Shown here: piece by piece, positions 37,094 through 46,501 of the stretch | How the letters are laid out: the number at the start of each line of letters is the position of its first letter | How positions within the stretch are numbered: position 1 is the first letter of the stretch | DNA from: DASQZK01 sp963809925 | GTDB lineage: Bacteria > Bacteroidota > Bacteroidia > Bacteroidales > GCA-2748055 | DNA length: 64,000 nucleotides | Direction of reading: 5' to 3' | Assembly (NCBI GenBank): GCA_963809925.1 | Contig: CAWELH010000005.1 | Span: forward strand, 410,790 to 474,789 | Translations under genes and position numbers: made by a program | Notes under the pieces: generated by a model | The model's input: the letters and a program-made list of their open reading frames with translations, nothing else | The model's database searches: none | Told to the model about the DNA's origin: nothing

Positions 37094-37135
37094 AGCCCTG
37101 AAAATCAGTCCTAATTTCAGGGCTCTTTTTATTTT
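37094..37135 (+). terminator. terminator after tRNA-Ser
   Basis: AGCCCTGAAA (37094-37103) pairs with TTTCAGGGCT (37115-37124), followed by CTTTTTATTTT. Confidence 0.75.
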
Positions 37136-37303
37136 CCCACGCAGAATAAGGCCAAAAAACGCAAAATGCCAGTGGCTAATTCGGTGGACTTTCCCCCTAT
37201 CCAAAAATTACACCGAATTAGAAATATTGCACTGATTTGCAGCATTTTGCACTTGTGGATAACCCATAAAATATCTATGTTTAACCCATAAATTTTTTGC
37301 CTT

Positions 37304-38569
37304 ATGAATACCAAAAACACATTCTCCGTAATCTTCTTTATCAGAAGAAAGAAACTGCTGAAAAACGGTGAGGCTCCCGTTTACCTTCGCGTTACCGTCC
37401 GTGGAGATAGAATCGAGCTTTCGGCTAATACCACCGTCAATCCTGATCAATGGAATGCAGCAAAGGCCCAGGTCAAACCACAGGCCGACCATGCCTCTCA
37501 GATCAACACCTACCTTTCGAACCTCCAAGGCAAAGTGCACCGTCACAAACAGGAACTCCTGGACAAAGGCCTGGAGATCTCAGCCCAGAACCTAAAAAAG
37601 GCATTCCTGGGAAAACTCGAAGAGAACATGGGGATCATCGAGCTTTTTACCCAGCATAATAAAAAGTGTGCGGAACTTGTGGGGAAAGATCTTGCAGCGG
37701 GAACGCTTCAGAGGTACGAAACCTGCCTGAAGCACCTTAAACAATATATCCGGCGCAATTATAAAGCGCAGGAATACCCTGTCAAATCAATCAACCATCA
37801 GTTCGTCCAAGGATTTGAGCATTATTTTAAGACCGTGCGCAATTGTGGCAACAACAGTACGGTCAAATACCTCCGGAATTTTCACAAGATCATCAAAATC
37901 GCCATCAACGATGACTACCTTTTCAAAGATCCTTTTTTAAAAATGACCCTTCGGCTAAAAGAAACTGAGCGGGAGTTTTTGACCGATGCCGAGCTTGCCA
38001 CCATCCTTAACAAGGATTTTAGCATACCCAGGATTAATCGGGCAAAAGATGTTTTTGTGTTTTGCTGCTTCACGGGTCTTGCCTTTTCAGATGTGAAGAC
38101 CCTCACCCCAGAGCATATTATACTAGGTATCAATGGTAAAAAATGGATACGTACTCACCGGAAAAAGACCAAAAATCTTTGCGAGATACCCCTTCTGGAC
38201 CCTGCTCTTAAGATCATTGAGAAATATGCGAAAGATCCCCTTTGTCAAGTAACGGGTAATCTTCTGCCCGTTCCAAGCAATCAAAAAATGAATCTTTACC
38301 TGAAGGAGCTTGCTGATGTGTGCGGGATCACTAAAAATATCACCACGCATATGGCCCGTCACACCTTTGCCACAACCGTCACCCTGACACATCATGTTTC
38401 GCTGGAGGCCGTATCAAAAATGCTTGGGCATTCCAGTATCCGTACTACCAAGCAGTATGCCCGGATACTCAACACCCTGGTCAGTGATGAAATGGCAAAG
38501 GCTGCCGAGATCTATGCCAACCAAGAGGCTGAAGAATTGCCAGATACCCGGAAACTGGCCATTAAGTAA
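37304..38569 (+). CDS. tyrosine-type site-specific integrase
   Basis: A 421-aa recombinase of the Bacteroidota mobile-element type: N-terminal arm-binding domain (FFIRRKKLLKNGEAPVYLRV), SAM-like core-binding domain (about 105-210), and catalytic domain with Arg-I in CFTGLAFSDVKTL (the arginine position is occupied by Ala-Phe in this subfamily), HMARHTFATTV, LGHSSIRTTKQYA with the Tyr nucleophile. It starts 235 bp after tRNA-Ser in the same direction, the classic arrangement for an element integrated at a tRNA 3' end. It marks the left side of the accessory region. I did not find the matching att repeat at the other side. Confidence 0.92.
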   Translation: MNTKNTFSVIFFIRRKKLLKNGEAPVYLRVTVRGDRIELSANTTVNPDQWNAAKAQVKPQADHASQINTYLSNLQGKVHRHKQELLDKGLEISAQNLKKAFLGKLEENMGIIELFTQHNKKCAELVGKDLAAGTLQRYETCLKHLKQYIRRNYKAQEYPVKSINHQFVQGFEHYFKTVRNCGNNSTVKYLRNFHKIIKIAINDDYLFKDPFLKMTLRLKETEREFLTDAELATILNKDFSIPRINRAKDVFVFCCFTGLAFSDVKTLTPEHIILGINGKKWIRTHRKKTKNLCEIPLLDPALKIIEKYAKDPLCQVTGNLLPVPSNQKMNLYLKELADVCGITKNITTHMARHTFATTVTLTHHVSLEAVSKMLGHSSIRTTKQYARILNTLVSDEMAKAAEIYANQEAEELPDTRKLAIK

Positions 38570-38805
38570 AGTTTTTTTTAATATTCCGGGTAAAGACACC
38601 ATCAAATTGGCATGGGTTACTTGATCAATTTTCAGTGAATTACCTCGTTTTGCATACTAAATCATAAGATTTGGGACTTTCGATGTATTCGTTGCATTGG
38701 TTTGCGCTGTTATGCATTATCATATTGATTTTCAGTTTTTTATGATGTTTTTCGTGTGAAATTTCCGTATTTTTACGACAAACATTTTTTCAATGCAAAC
38801 ACACG

Positions 38806-39945
38806 ATGAACCTTCTAATACTTAACAGCTCGCCAAACTCGTATGCAACCCAAAGCATCCTAATAGCCGGTCAAAGACGGGGCCATAAAATGATCGTCCT
38901 GGACCCGGGGTATTTTTCCCCGCTGATCAGCAATGTGGAGGCGGGGTATGATCGATTGTACGATCTACTTAAGAAGAACGCCTCACGAATTACGATCCGT
39001 GATATCGATGCTGTGATTCCCCATATTGGACAGAATCTCACCTACAACTCATTCATTGTGGAACATCTGACAGAAAACCTCGGTATCTACTCCGTTCAAT
39101 CAGCCGCTGGGATCAGGGCAGCAGCTAATAGATTCCATACCCTTCAGATCTGCAGCCGACATGGGATAAAAACACCAATTACGCTTTATGTGAAAGCTAC
39201 CAATGACCTTGATTTTCTTATCGATAAGGTCGGTGGAATCCCTCTGATCATAAAATACAACTCGGAAAGCCAGGGCGCGGGGGTTATGATCATGGACTCC
39301 CGCAAATCAGCCATCTCTACCATTCAGGGACTGATTAAGAGCAAGGCGGATTTCATCGTTCAGCAATTCATCCAGGCCAGGGGTCAGAACATCCGGGCCA
39401 TCGTTATCGGAAATCAGGTTATCGCTGCTTACAAGCGAACAGCCCCGCGCGGTGACTTTCGCTCCGATCTCTCCCATGTAGAGACCGTGGAGATTGTTAA
39501 ACTCTCAATTGAGGATCAGGTGATTTGCATCAGGGCCGCCAAGGCGATGGGTCTGGAAGTGGCCGGCATCGATATTATAAAGGACAAAAGCGGGATTACC
39601 TATCTTAATGAGATAAATTCAAATTTCTGGCTGAAAGGGCAGGAAATGTCCGGCGTGAACATAGGTGAATCATTAATAGCGTATATCGAAAACCGGAAGA
39701 TTGATGGAAGGACGGCCACGTCAACGACCGTCAGTGACCATTATAATCTGATGAAAAATGAAAACCGGAATCTCAGAAATCGGTTGCGATTTTTCATCGA
39801 GAACCAAAGAATGCAGGAAATTTGCAAATCCACACAAGGGAAGGAAATTGATTACATGGATGTGTCCGGAAAATGGATGAAACGAAAGGTCAGAAACATT
39901 TATGACATCTATCGGATCGTTTTTGACACTCTGAAACTTAAATGA
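38806..39945 (+). CDS. RimK-like ATP-grasp ligase
   Basis: A 379-aa ATP-grasp enzyme. SAAGIRAAANRFHTLQICSRHGIKTP is the RimK-type pre-grasp linker, PLIIKYNSESQGAGVMIMD is the nucleotide-binding loop, and LEVAGIDIIKDKSGITYLNEINSN carries the metal-binding Asp, Glu and Asn. RimK-family enzymes ligate amino acids (often glutamate) to proteins, peptides or cofactors. The C-terminal ~70 residues (ENRNLRNRLRFFIENQRM...) are an extra charged tail. No obvious substrate peptide is nearby, but a 49-aa membrane microprotein starts one base after its stop. Confidence 0.83.
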   Translation: MNLLILNSSPNSYATQSILIAGQRRGHKMIVLDPGYFSPLISNVEAGYDRLYDLLKKNASRITIRDIDAVIPHIGQNLTYNSFIVEHLTENLGIYSVQSAAGIRAAANRFHTLQICSRHGIKTPITLYVKATNDLDFLIDKVGGIPLIIKYNSESQGAGVMIMDSRKSAISTIQGLIKSKADFIVQQFIQARGQNIRAIVIGNQVIAAYKRTAPRGDFRSDLSHVETVEIVKLSIEDQVICIRAAKAMGLEVAGIDIIKDKSGITYLNEINSNFWLKGQEMSGVNIGESLIAYIENRKIDGRTATSTTVSDHYNLMKNENRNLRNRLRFFIENQRMQEICKSTQGKEIDYMDVSGKWMKRKVRNIYDIYRIVFDTLKLK

Positions 39946-39946
39946 C

Positions 39947-40096
39947 ATGCAATTAACCTATTCATCAACACCAACGGTCATAAATCCTGCACGCCGGGTT
40001 CTTATTTTTTTTGCCATCACTGCAGGATTTGGTCTTCTACTATGGCTGCACAAGAAAAAAACCGAAGAAAAAAATGAAAATGGCGATCTACGTTAG
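39947..40096 (+). CDS. 49-aa single-pass membrane microprotein
   Basis: ATG at 39947 begins one base after the ATP-grasp stop. The peptide has a 17-residue hydrophobic helix (VLIFFAITAGFGLLLWL) flanked by Arg-Arg on the N side and Lys-Lys-Lys on the C side, then a Glu/Asn-rich charged tail. Spacing suggests translational coupling with the ligase; it could be a membrane anchor or, since the tail has several Glu/Asn, a modification target. No homologue is recognised. Confidence 0.55.
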   Translation: MQLTYSSTPTVINPARRVLIFFAITAGFGLLLWLHKKKTEEKNENGDLR

Positions 40097-40578
40097 GTTC
40101 TCGACCCAGATTCGGAACATTGAAGACAAGATAATCCAGTTTACTGAATCTGACCGTATTAAGGGCTTGGAGTAGGAGTTTTATACATAGGTCATGCGGG
40201 CACGAAAATTCTGGCCTATCAAAGTGGAATTACTCACCAAACTCAGAGACGGGCAGTATGACGGGTTTTGGTTTACAAACTGCACCGCTGGGACAGGAGT
40301 TTCTCCGAACTTATCCTGGAGATCGTGAGATGATAAAAAAGAAGGTCTCGTTTTATTATTATAGGGAGAATATCGATTTCTCGATGGCAACAGGAAAACT
40401 GCATTAACAAATTTTGTCAGCATTTGCAGAATTTGATATGCGTGGGATTTCAGAAAGAACTAGTGAAGGAATATACCGAGCCAAAAACCAGGGTAAAATT
40501 TTGACAGACCCCCCACGCTCAAAAAATAAAATGATGGGAAGAAAAAGTGGCTATTTACTTCGAATAGCAAATGAAAGA
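40074..40578 (+). pseudogene. degenerate serine recombinase (resolvase/invertase family)
   Basis: Three frames together give a resolvase: MKMAIYVRFSTQIRN (start, catalytic Ser in RFST), then VELLTKLRDGQYDGFWF, then ILSAFAEFDMRGISERTSEG followed by IYRAKNQGKI at 40411-40500, which is the E-helix region. Stops at 40174 and elsewhere interrupt the frame. It is not functional. Confidence 0.75.
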
Positions 40579-40891
40579 TAAAGGAAAGGAAAGTTCAGAA
40601 AAATGAAGTGTAAAATTCGATTGACGATTATTTAGGGTAATTTAAATGCTTATAATTTGATTTACAAGTTATTCGGGGCATTCATTTCAAAGTTAAAAAC
40701 ATTGTATTTGCATAATATCTCACGAAATAGAATTTGAGGCAAAAATTGACGGTAGTTTTGTTCAAACTATTTGATACACAAATTACAACGTGAATCTTAT
40801 AGATGAAATTTTAAGACTGAAAAACCTATAAGTTAATTTACGATAGAATTGACGATAATTACAGAGACAGATATTAAAAAATCGTTTGATT
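40579..40891. other. AT-rich stretch without a gene
   Basis: About 310 bp, strongly AT-rich, with no ORF of note. It holds the upstream region of the zinc-finger gene. Confidence 0.5.
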
Positions 40892-41371
40892 ATGAGCAGC
40901 TATAAAACAAAAACCGGAAATATTAACATAAAAAAATGTGGGTATTGCAACAAGAAATTTAACGCAATTAGTAAAAAGGCAGTTTTTTGCTCCAACTCCT
41001 GCCGGCAACTTTTTTACGTTATGAAAAAGACGCACATTCAATCTGGATATTCGGGCGACGTAAATGAGGGTGTAAAACTTGCTCCAGGAACTATTCCAAG
41101 TCAAGAAATGCCAGAAAGCAAGTTGATTTTTAAAGGAAATTTTACAAATCTTAATTTGAAGCTGAGGGAGTTAGTATTAGAAGACCAACTTCAGAATGAG
41201 CAGCAATACTTAAAAAAGCTGAAACCATTTATGCAGGTGCGGGACTGGTTTGAATCATCAGTCCAAATAATCATTGAAGAGGATTATATGGAAGTTTTCA
41301 GGATTAGGAAAAATACATATAAGCTGTATCTCAGGCCTTTTTGGGATGATAATGAGAAACCATTTGTATAA
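40892..41371 (+). CDS. hypothetical protein with N-terminal zinc-binding motif
   Basis: A 159-aa protein starting MSSYKTKTGNINIKKCGYC. CGYCNKKFNAISKKAVFC and the following CRQ give a C-x2-C...C-x4-C treble-clef-like zinc site of the type seen in mobile-element and HNH-associated proteins. The C-terminal half has a long charged helix (VLEDQLQNEQQYLKKLKP) with no known domain. It stands alone between recombinase remnants; function unknown. Confidence 0.65.
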   Translation: MSSYKTKTGNINIKKCGYCNKKFNAISKKAVFCSNSCRQLFYVMKKTHIQSGYSGDVNEGVKLAPGTIPSQEMPESKLIFKGNFTNLNLKLRELVLEDQLQNEQQYLKKLKPFMQVRDWFESSVQIIIEEDYMEVFRIRKNTYKLYLRPFWDDNEKPFV

Positions 41372-41630
41372 TTCTTTCGCCTCCTTTTTTGTTAGCTTCA
41401 ACAAGAAGCATTGCTTTGATTATTTGGCACTCTTTCTTGTAAGAATTAAGAAATAACTAACTGCCTTGAAGAATCTACAAGGACGTTTTGAAGAATCCAT
41501 TTCCCTAAATGAAAAATCCATCAATCCCAAAATGAGTTGCACACGCTATTCCGGAACTGATTTACACTTTGCCCGGAACACTCATTTGGTAAACATAAAA
41601 CAGATAAAGGGTGCTGCCGGGAGCGCGGAT

Positions 41631-41770
41631 ACAGATCAGGGTAAATCAGAGCAAGGGCAATAAGGACAGGTATGTAAATCTTTCCTACAAGAGATTGCCA
41701 TATCTGGATGAATATTTGGAAGAATATCGTCCAAAGGACTATTTATTTGATGGGGTCTCCGCGCGTCTTG
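41631..41770 (+). pseudogene. fragment of a tyrosine recombinase
   Basis: In one frame GNKDRYVNLSYKRLPYLDEY and LEEYRPKDYLFDG match the beta-hairpin/helix region of XerD-like recombinases (the KGNKDR loop carries the catalytic Lys). No flanking catalytic residues remain in frame. Confidence 0.55.
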
Positions 41771-41968
41771 TCCATTATTTGGAGTGTTAAGTCAAGCTCG
41801 TTGAAAAGTATTTCTTCCGAAGGTCTAAGGTCCCCGAGTTCTTCTCTTGTACCCAAATTAAGTCTAGCAAAGAGATATTTTTATTTTTATATCCCTTGAA
41901 TTAATTGAGCATTAAAAACTTCCCAAAGGCTAAATTTTTATTTAACTTACCCATCAGAATTAAAATTA

Positions 41969-42670
41969 ATGGGGTTATTACAAATTATAGTGATGATCTT
42001 CGTCTTTCTATTTATAAATTCAGGACTATTATTATTATCATTTACCAAATTCAATGCAGCGACATTTAGTGATGTAATGACACCAATAGTTACTGCAGCA
42101 ACCGGATTATTGATATTTTTAACACTAAGAGAAAACCGAAAACTAAGTGAAGAAGCGTTTAAAGGTAATCGTATCTCAATAAGTAAAAGATTGTACGAAT
42201 ACTACAAGGACGAAATTGTTATTGCTTCAAATAAAAAGTTTTTTACTGAAGACACAAATCCAAATTTTGTAAGCAAAATTGATGATATCAGGAAAAATAG
42301 TCTTTATCATGATTTATCCCTCGTTATTGACTCTACGCCAAATACTTGGATAGCTGAAGTTAAAAAATTGTATGAGAAGATTCTGAGTGATAAAATATTC
42401 GACGATTTGAATCTAAATATTGACGGTAAAAAAGATATGATAAAAGAAATAATTGAAAGCGATTCTGCTACCTACTATGAGGTAATAGACAATACAATTT
42501 CTGAATTTATTCTATATTTCAAATCAATTCGTAATAAACTGAGAAAAATTATTGAAGATCAAGATTTAATGAAATTTGATAGAAACAAATTAATTAAAAT
42601 TCTTTTGAATGATACCACAGCTGTCCAAAATAATTTGATTTCAAAAACACCACACCTGCTAGTCAGTTAG
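41969..42670 (+). CDS. membrane protein resembling phage abortive-infection proteins (AbiC-like)
   Basis: A 233-aa protein with two N-terminal transmembrane helices (MGLLQIIVMIFVFLFINSGL and DVMTPIVTAATGLLIFLTL) and a helical cytoplasmic part. The order TM-short loop-TM-RENRKLSEEAFKGNRISISK resembles the N-terminus of putative abortive infection proteins of the AbiC type; I recognise no catalytic residues. It lies beside IS and defence-like genes. Function is inferred from architecture only. Confidence 0.45.
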   Translation: MGLLQIIVMIFVFLFINSGLLLLSFTKFNAATFSDVMTPIVTAATGLLIFLTLRENRKLSEEAFKGNRISISKRLYEYYKDEIVIASNKKFFTEDTNPNFVSKIDDIRKNSLYHDLSLVIDSTPNTWIAEVKKLYEKILSDKIFDDLNLNIDGKKDMIKEIIESDSATYYEVIDNTISEFILYFKSIRNKLRKIIEDQDLMKFDRNKLIKILLNDTTAVQNNLISKTPHLLVS

Positions 42671-42706
42671 TTACTTCAACAATATTTCGATTTTTCAAAT
42701 CAACCC

Positions 42707-43300
42707 CTATCCTGAGAAAAGCAGAAGTTGATCCGCATTTTCCTGTTTTGGACGGACAAAGGGCTGATTTATCCATTCCCAGAGATCAATTTTGACAAAC
42801 AGGTTCAATCTGATAAACGTGATCAGGTTAGACATATGCCACTGGTACTTCGCCATGACCTTAAGGTAAGTTAGTAGCAGGATCGTGATCAGTGCCGTCC
42901 ATATCTGTATTTGCACAGCATTTTCAGAGGTTCCCACGAAAGATTTGATTCTTAAATTCTGTTTGATGATTTTAAAAAAAGATTCGATCTGCCATCTTTC
43001 CTTATAAATCCGGGAAATCGTTTTTGCTGTCCAAGAACGGTTGTTGGTAAGAAATACCAGTTCGTTCTTGTTGACATCGTCCCAATACCGCACTAGCTGT
43101 AGTATTTTAGGATATTCCTTTTTCCCTTTTTGTGAAGTAAGACGTATTTTACAATGTTCCCTGATGTTGTCATCCTTTTCTGGCGAAAGATCAAAGTTTT
43201 CAATGACTTCATAGGCAAGGTTACCTTTTGCCCTGGTCACAAACCAGGTATTGTTGCTGTCCAATTTATTCCACCATAAAATCGTAATAGCCCATGTCAA
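42707..43300 (-). pseudogene. IS4-family transposase, C-terminal part (frameshift)
   Basis: The frame carries WWNKLDSNNTWFVTRAKGN, the YREK-like motif as IYKERWQIESFFKIIKQNL with the catalytic Glu, and WTALITILLLTYLKV near the end. It continues the N-terminal ORF in another phase after GYYDF; one extra base in the TTTTA tract near 43280 explains the break. The transposase is probably inactive as written. Confidence 0.8.
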
Positions 43301-43877
43301 AAACCAGGATACTACCTGATGGCAATTCCAGTTTGCGGGCCATATTTATTTCATGAACATCCCCTTTGGTAAGATCTGCAAAGGCTGGAATACATCCATC
43401 ATAATCTAAGAGCATGTGTAATTTGACTGCTCCCTTACGCGTCTTATACCATGCCCAGTCATATAGAGACAGAGACAGGGATATTACACTGGCATCCAGA
43501 AGGTAAATCTTACGCCTGATCTGTTTCAATCCGGGTTTAGGAAATTTCACCATTGAACCAAAGTAATCAGCCAGTGCATAATAATAATCCTGGAATACTT
43601 TGTATGTCCTGTGTGCATTGACATAGGAAACCGTCGATTTGGACGGAGCCTTGCTGCAGCCCAAATGATAAATGTTCCCGGTAATACACCTGAGACCATT
43701 GGAAATATCTCTTACTGATTCTGTATGACCCAGTTGACAAAACATCATACTAATAAGATGAGTCCAGCTATCAATCCCTTTGCTGTACTTATCACTCTTA
43801 TGATGTTTAACGATATCATGAAATAAATGGCGGGGCAAAAGGCTTGTGATTTGAGACAAAAGCGTTAATTTTATCAT
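43266..43877 (-). pseudogene. IS4-family transposase, N-terminal part (frameshift)
   Basis: The frame has the DUF4372-like N-terminus (LPRHLFHDIVKHHKSDKYS), the first catalytic Asp in YLLDASVISLSLSLYDWA, and the second in ILVFDMGYYDF, then stops. Both halves together match a full IS4-type transposase of about 395 aa. Confidence 0.8.
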
Positions 43878-43967
43878 GGGAGTTGGTTTTTTGTGGTAAT
43901 TGTAAAATTACCCCGTTTTCGGGGTATCTCCAACTCCCCCTTTTTTCTGAAAATTTATTTTGGACGG

Positions 43968-44210
43968 ATGTGGAATGATACCTATTATGATAGGTTCTTT
44001 TATGAGATTGGAATAATAATAAGTGATGAATCAAAAATAGTCACTCATAATTGTTATGTTCCCGAAATAAAAATTGTGTGGATGACAAAAGATTTTCCCT
44101 GGAAGACTGCTATAAGTTATCAAACAAGGTTGTTGATTAAATGGGATGTTTTTAAAGTATCATATACGCAATTCCAGAATGTTAAAAAGGAGTTGGATGA
44201 GTTAAGATAG
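43968..44210 (+). CDS. hypothetical protein, possible 3' remnant next to IS4
   Basis: An 80-aa frame starting MWNDTYYDRFFYEIGII with alternating hydrophobic/charged pattern and ending NVKKELDELR. It begins close to the end of the IS4 element, so it may be the tail of a gene cut by the insertion. I recognise no domain. Confidence 0.35.
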   Translation: MWNDTYYDRFFYEIGIIISDESKIVTHNCYVPEIKIVWMTKDFPWKTAISYQTRLLIKWDVFKVSYTQFQNVKKELDELR

Positions 44211-44267
44211 TTCTTTTTTGATGAGTCTAATGTAACAAAATGACGAAGAATATAAAGAATATTGATT

Positions 44268-45173
44268 ATGAGTGATAAAAAAACTTGTTTCATTATAATG
44301 CCCGTGACAACGCCTGAAGGTGTTGTCGAGTATTATTCCAATGATAGGAATCACTTTGAGCACGTACTTGATTACCTCATAAAACCAGCGGTTGAGAAGG
44401 CAGGATTCATGGCTGTAACGCCAAGATCAAAAGGGTCTGATATTATTCATGCGGATATAATAAAAAAATTAGAGAAAAGTGATTTGGTCCTTGTTGATAT
44501 GTCAGTATTAAACCCAAACGTATTTTTTGAAATGGGTATACGAACTGCACTGAATAAACCATCTTGCTTAATTATTGATACGAATGATGAGTTCAAGGTT
44601 CCATTTGATACATCTATTATCAATCATCATAAATATGAATCAAATTTAGAATTCTTCAACATAGAAGAGGAAAGAGATAGACTTGTTACACATATAAATG
44701 AAAGTTACAATACTGAGTTAAACTATAATGCGCTTTGGAATTATTTTGGGTTGAAAGAGATTGGTGAAAGAGATTTGAGTGATGGTGGAGGTTCAAAGGA
44801 GGATCTTATATTACTTGAACTAAAATCATTGAAAAGTAGGCTTGACGATAGTAGGGAGCAAAATTTTATCAAAGATACATATTATCTTGAAAAGGATAAT
44901 AATTCTACTATGAGGCGTTTAATAGGTTCTGATCCTCAATCGAATCAAAAAATAAATCGAATTGGTGATAACCAGGAATTGTTAAAAGCTATTTATAATT
45001 ATAATCCTTTACTTCAAGAGAAGGTCGGTTTGGTTAGATTAGATTCCGCGAGAAAAGAACTGATTGTATATTTGAATACTTCCCTAAGCGAACATGAAAT
45101 CGAAGGAATTCTTACATTCATAGGACATATATACCCAGGATATAGAACTAAATTCGTTACATTGCGAAGATAG
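44268..45173 (+). CDS. TIR/nucleoside 2-deoxyribosyltransferase-like protein
   Basis: A 301-aa protein starting MSDKKTCFIIMPVTTPEG. The N-terminal ~140 residues are a Rossmann-like domain: CFIIMPV as first strand, HADIIKKLEKSDLVLVDMS as the core helix-strand, and NPNVFFEMGIRTALNKP, where the Glu matches the catalytic/NAD-binding Glu of nucleoside deoxyribosyltransferases and TIR-like NAD hydrolases. The C-terminal 150 residues are helical with a final beta segment (ELIVYLNTSLSEHEIEG) of unknown role. It is followed 107 bp later by a SIR2-like gene, so the pair is a candidate anti-phage module. Enzyme activity is inference. Confidence 0.7.
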   Translation: MSDKKTCFIIMPVTTPEGVVEYYSNDRNHFEHVLDYLIKPAVEKAGFMAVTPRSKGSDIIHADIIKKLEKSDLVLVDMSVLNPNVFFEMGIRTALNKPSCLIIDTNDEFKVPFDTSIINHHKYESNLEFFNIEEERDRLVTHINESYNTELNYNALWNYFGLKEIGERDLSDGGGSKEDLILLELKSLKSRLDDSREQNFIKDTYYLEKDNNSTMRRLIGSDPQSNQKINRIGDNQELLKAIYNYNPLLQEKVGLVRLDSARKELIVYLNTSLSEHEIEGILTFIGHIYPGYRTKFVTLRR

Positions 45174-45280
45174 TTCGTTTTTGGAGGGAGCCTGGTGTGG
45201 CAAAACGACAGCGGGGATTTCCGTCCGCTAATCCGGTGTATCATTTCACTATATACCTACCTGACAAATTATTCTTATAA

Positions 45281-46324
45281 ATGACTGGCAAAGTCCGAAA
45301 ATATGATGAAAAACTATTAAATGGCTTCGGTATCATCACTTGGTCTAACTTAAGTAAATCATTTCAATCAAAGAATATTTTACTCGGTAATGGATTTAGT
45401 TTAAATTTCAGTAAAAAACTTAATTATAAAAGTCTTTTTGATAATTATAAAAGTGAATTCGATCCAAATATTTTGAAATTATTTAATGGCTTTGAAACAA
45501 AGAATTTTGAAAAGATATTAGAGCATTTAGCTAACACAAAAAAAGTTTGTGAATATCTCGATATAAAAGCAACTAATTTACTATCAATTCAATTAAAAGT
45601 TAGAAGGGGTTTAATTAATTCAATTCATAGAATTCACCCAACCCATATGGAATTAGATCAAACATTAATAACTCATATAAGTAAACAGTTTAAAGACTTT
45701 AATAACATCTTTACAACTAATTATGATATTTTTTTATATTACGTAATTTTAGAATTAAATCATACGAAACCAATTGGAGATTATTTTTATGGGAGATCAG
45801 ACGGATATTATACAATTTTTCGATCAGAAGATTCAATGCGCGATTCACATATATATTACCTTCATGGAGCATTGTTTATTTTTGAGGACTTAGATGATAG
45901 TGATGATGATTTTCGTACCATTACTTATAAAATTTTTAAACCTCCAGATAGTTGGTTATTGGATTCCATTACAGAAAATATTAACTTGAACAAATATCCA
46001 TTATATATTTCTGAGGGACTTTCGGAAGCAAAGTTTAAGTCAATTAGAAATAATGAATATTTGGATTTTTGTTATAACAACTTTAAGAGCCCAATAGATA
46101 AAAATTTGATAGTTTATGGACAATCGCTAAGCGAACAAGATAGACATATAGTTAATGCAATTGATAATGCGTACCGAAATGTAGCTGTTTCTATAAAAAC
46201 GGATCTTTGGGAAAGCATTGGCAACCTTAAATCTGAAGTATACCGTATTCGTTCTCTATTTAGTCAGGCAAGATTAAAATTCTTTGATGCAGATTCCTTC
46301 TTTAATTGGGAGGTTTATAGTTGA
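45281..46324 (+). CDS. SIR2-like (DUF4917-type) putative NAD-consuming protein
   Basis: A 347-aa protein with SIR2-fold landmarks in order: NILLGNGFSLNFS (NAD-binding loop), NIFTTNYDIFLYYVI, IYYLHGALFIFE (the catalytic His of SIR2 proteins lies in the LHG motif) and LIVYGQSLSEQDRHIVNAI (the GxS nucleotide loop). Proteins of this type are recurrent in bacterial defence islands and some deplete NAD on phage infection. It follows the deoxyribosyltransferase/TIR-like gene on the same strand and very AT-rich DNA surrounds it. I infer a two-component NAD-related defence system. Confidence 0.75.
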   Translation: MTGKVRKYDEKLLNGFGIITWSNLSKSFQSKNILLGNGFSLNFSKKLNYKSLFDNYKSEFDPNILKLFNGFETKNFEKILEHLANTKKVCEYLDIKATNLLSIQLKVRRGLINSIHRIHPTHMELDQTLITHISKQFKDFNNIFTTNYDIFLYYVILELNHTKPIGDYFYGRSDGYYTIFRSEDSMRDSHIYYLHGALFIFEDLDDSDDDFRTITYKIFKPPDSWLLDSITENINLNKYPLYISEGLSEAKFKSIRNNEYLDFCYNNFKSPIDKNLIVYGQSLSEQDRHIVNAIDNAYRNVAVSIKTDLWESIGNLKSEVYRIRSLFSQARLKFFDADSFFNWEVYS

Positions 46325-46501
46325 CCAACCCGATTGTGAATAAGGAGTTCTTGTTAAGCTTAAGTAACAGCCCTTGATTCCTTAAAATATTCTTCATACA
46401 TTAGGTTACGGCCGTCAAAATAGAAATACCCACTAATCCCTCAAATAAGTAAGCCTTCGGCTAACTGCACCCCCACCAAATAAACCGATAAGATGATTTT
46501 A

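Larger units (their letters stand above)
42700..43950 (-). mobile_element. IS4-family insertion sequence (boundaries approximate)
   Basis: Two reading frames of one IS4-type transposase occupy 42707-43877. An inverted CCCCG...CGGGG hairpin lies just beyond the 5' end (43905-43925). I could not fix terminal inverted repeats. Confidence 0.7.
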
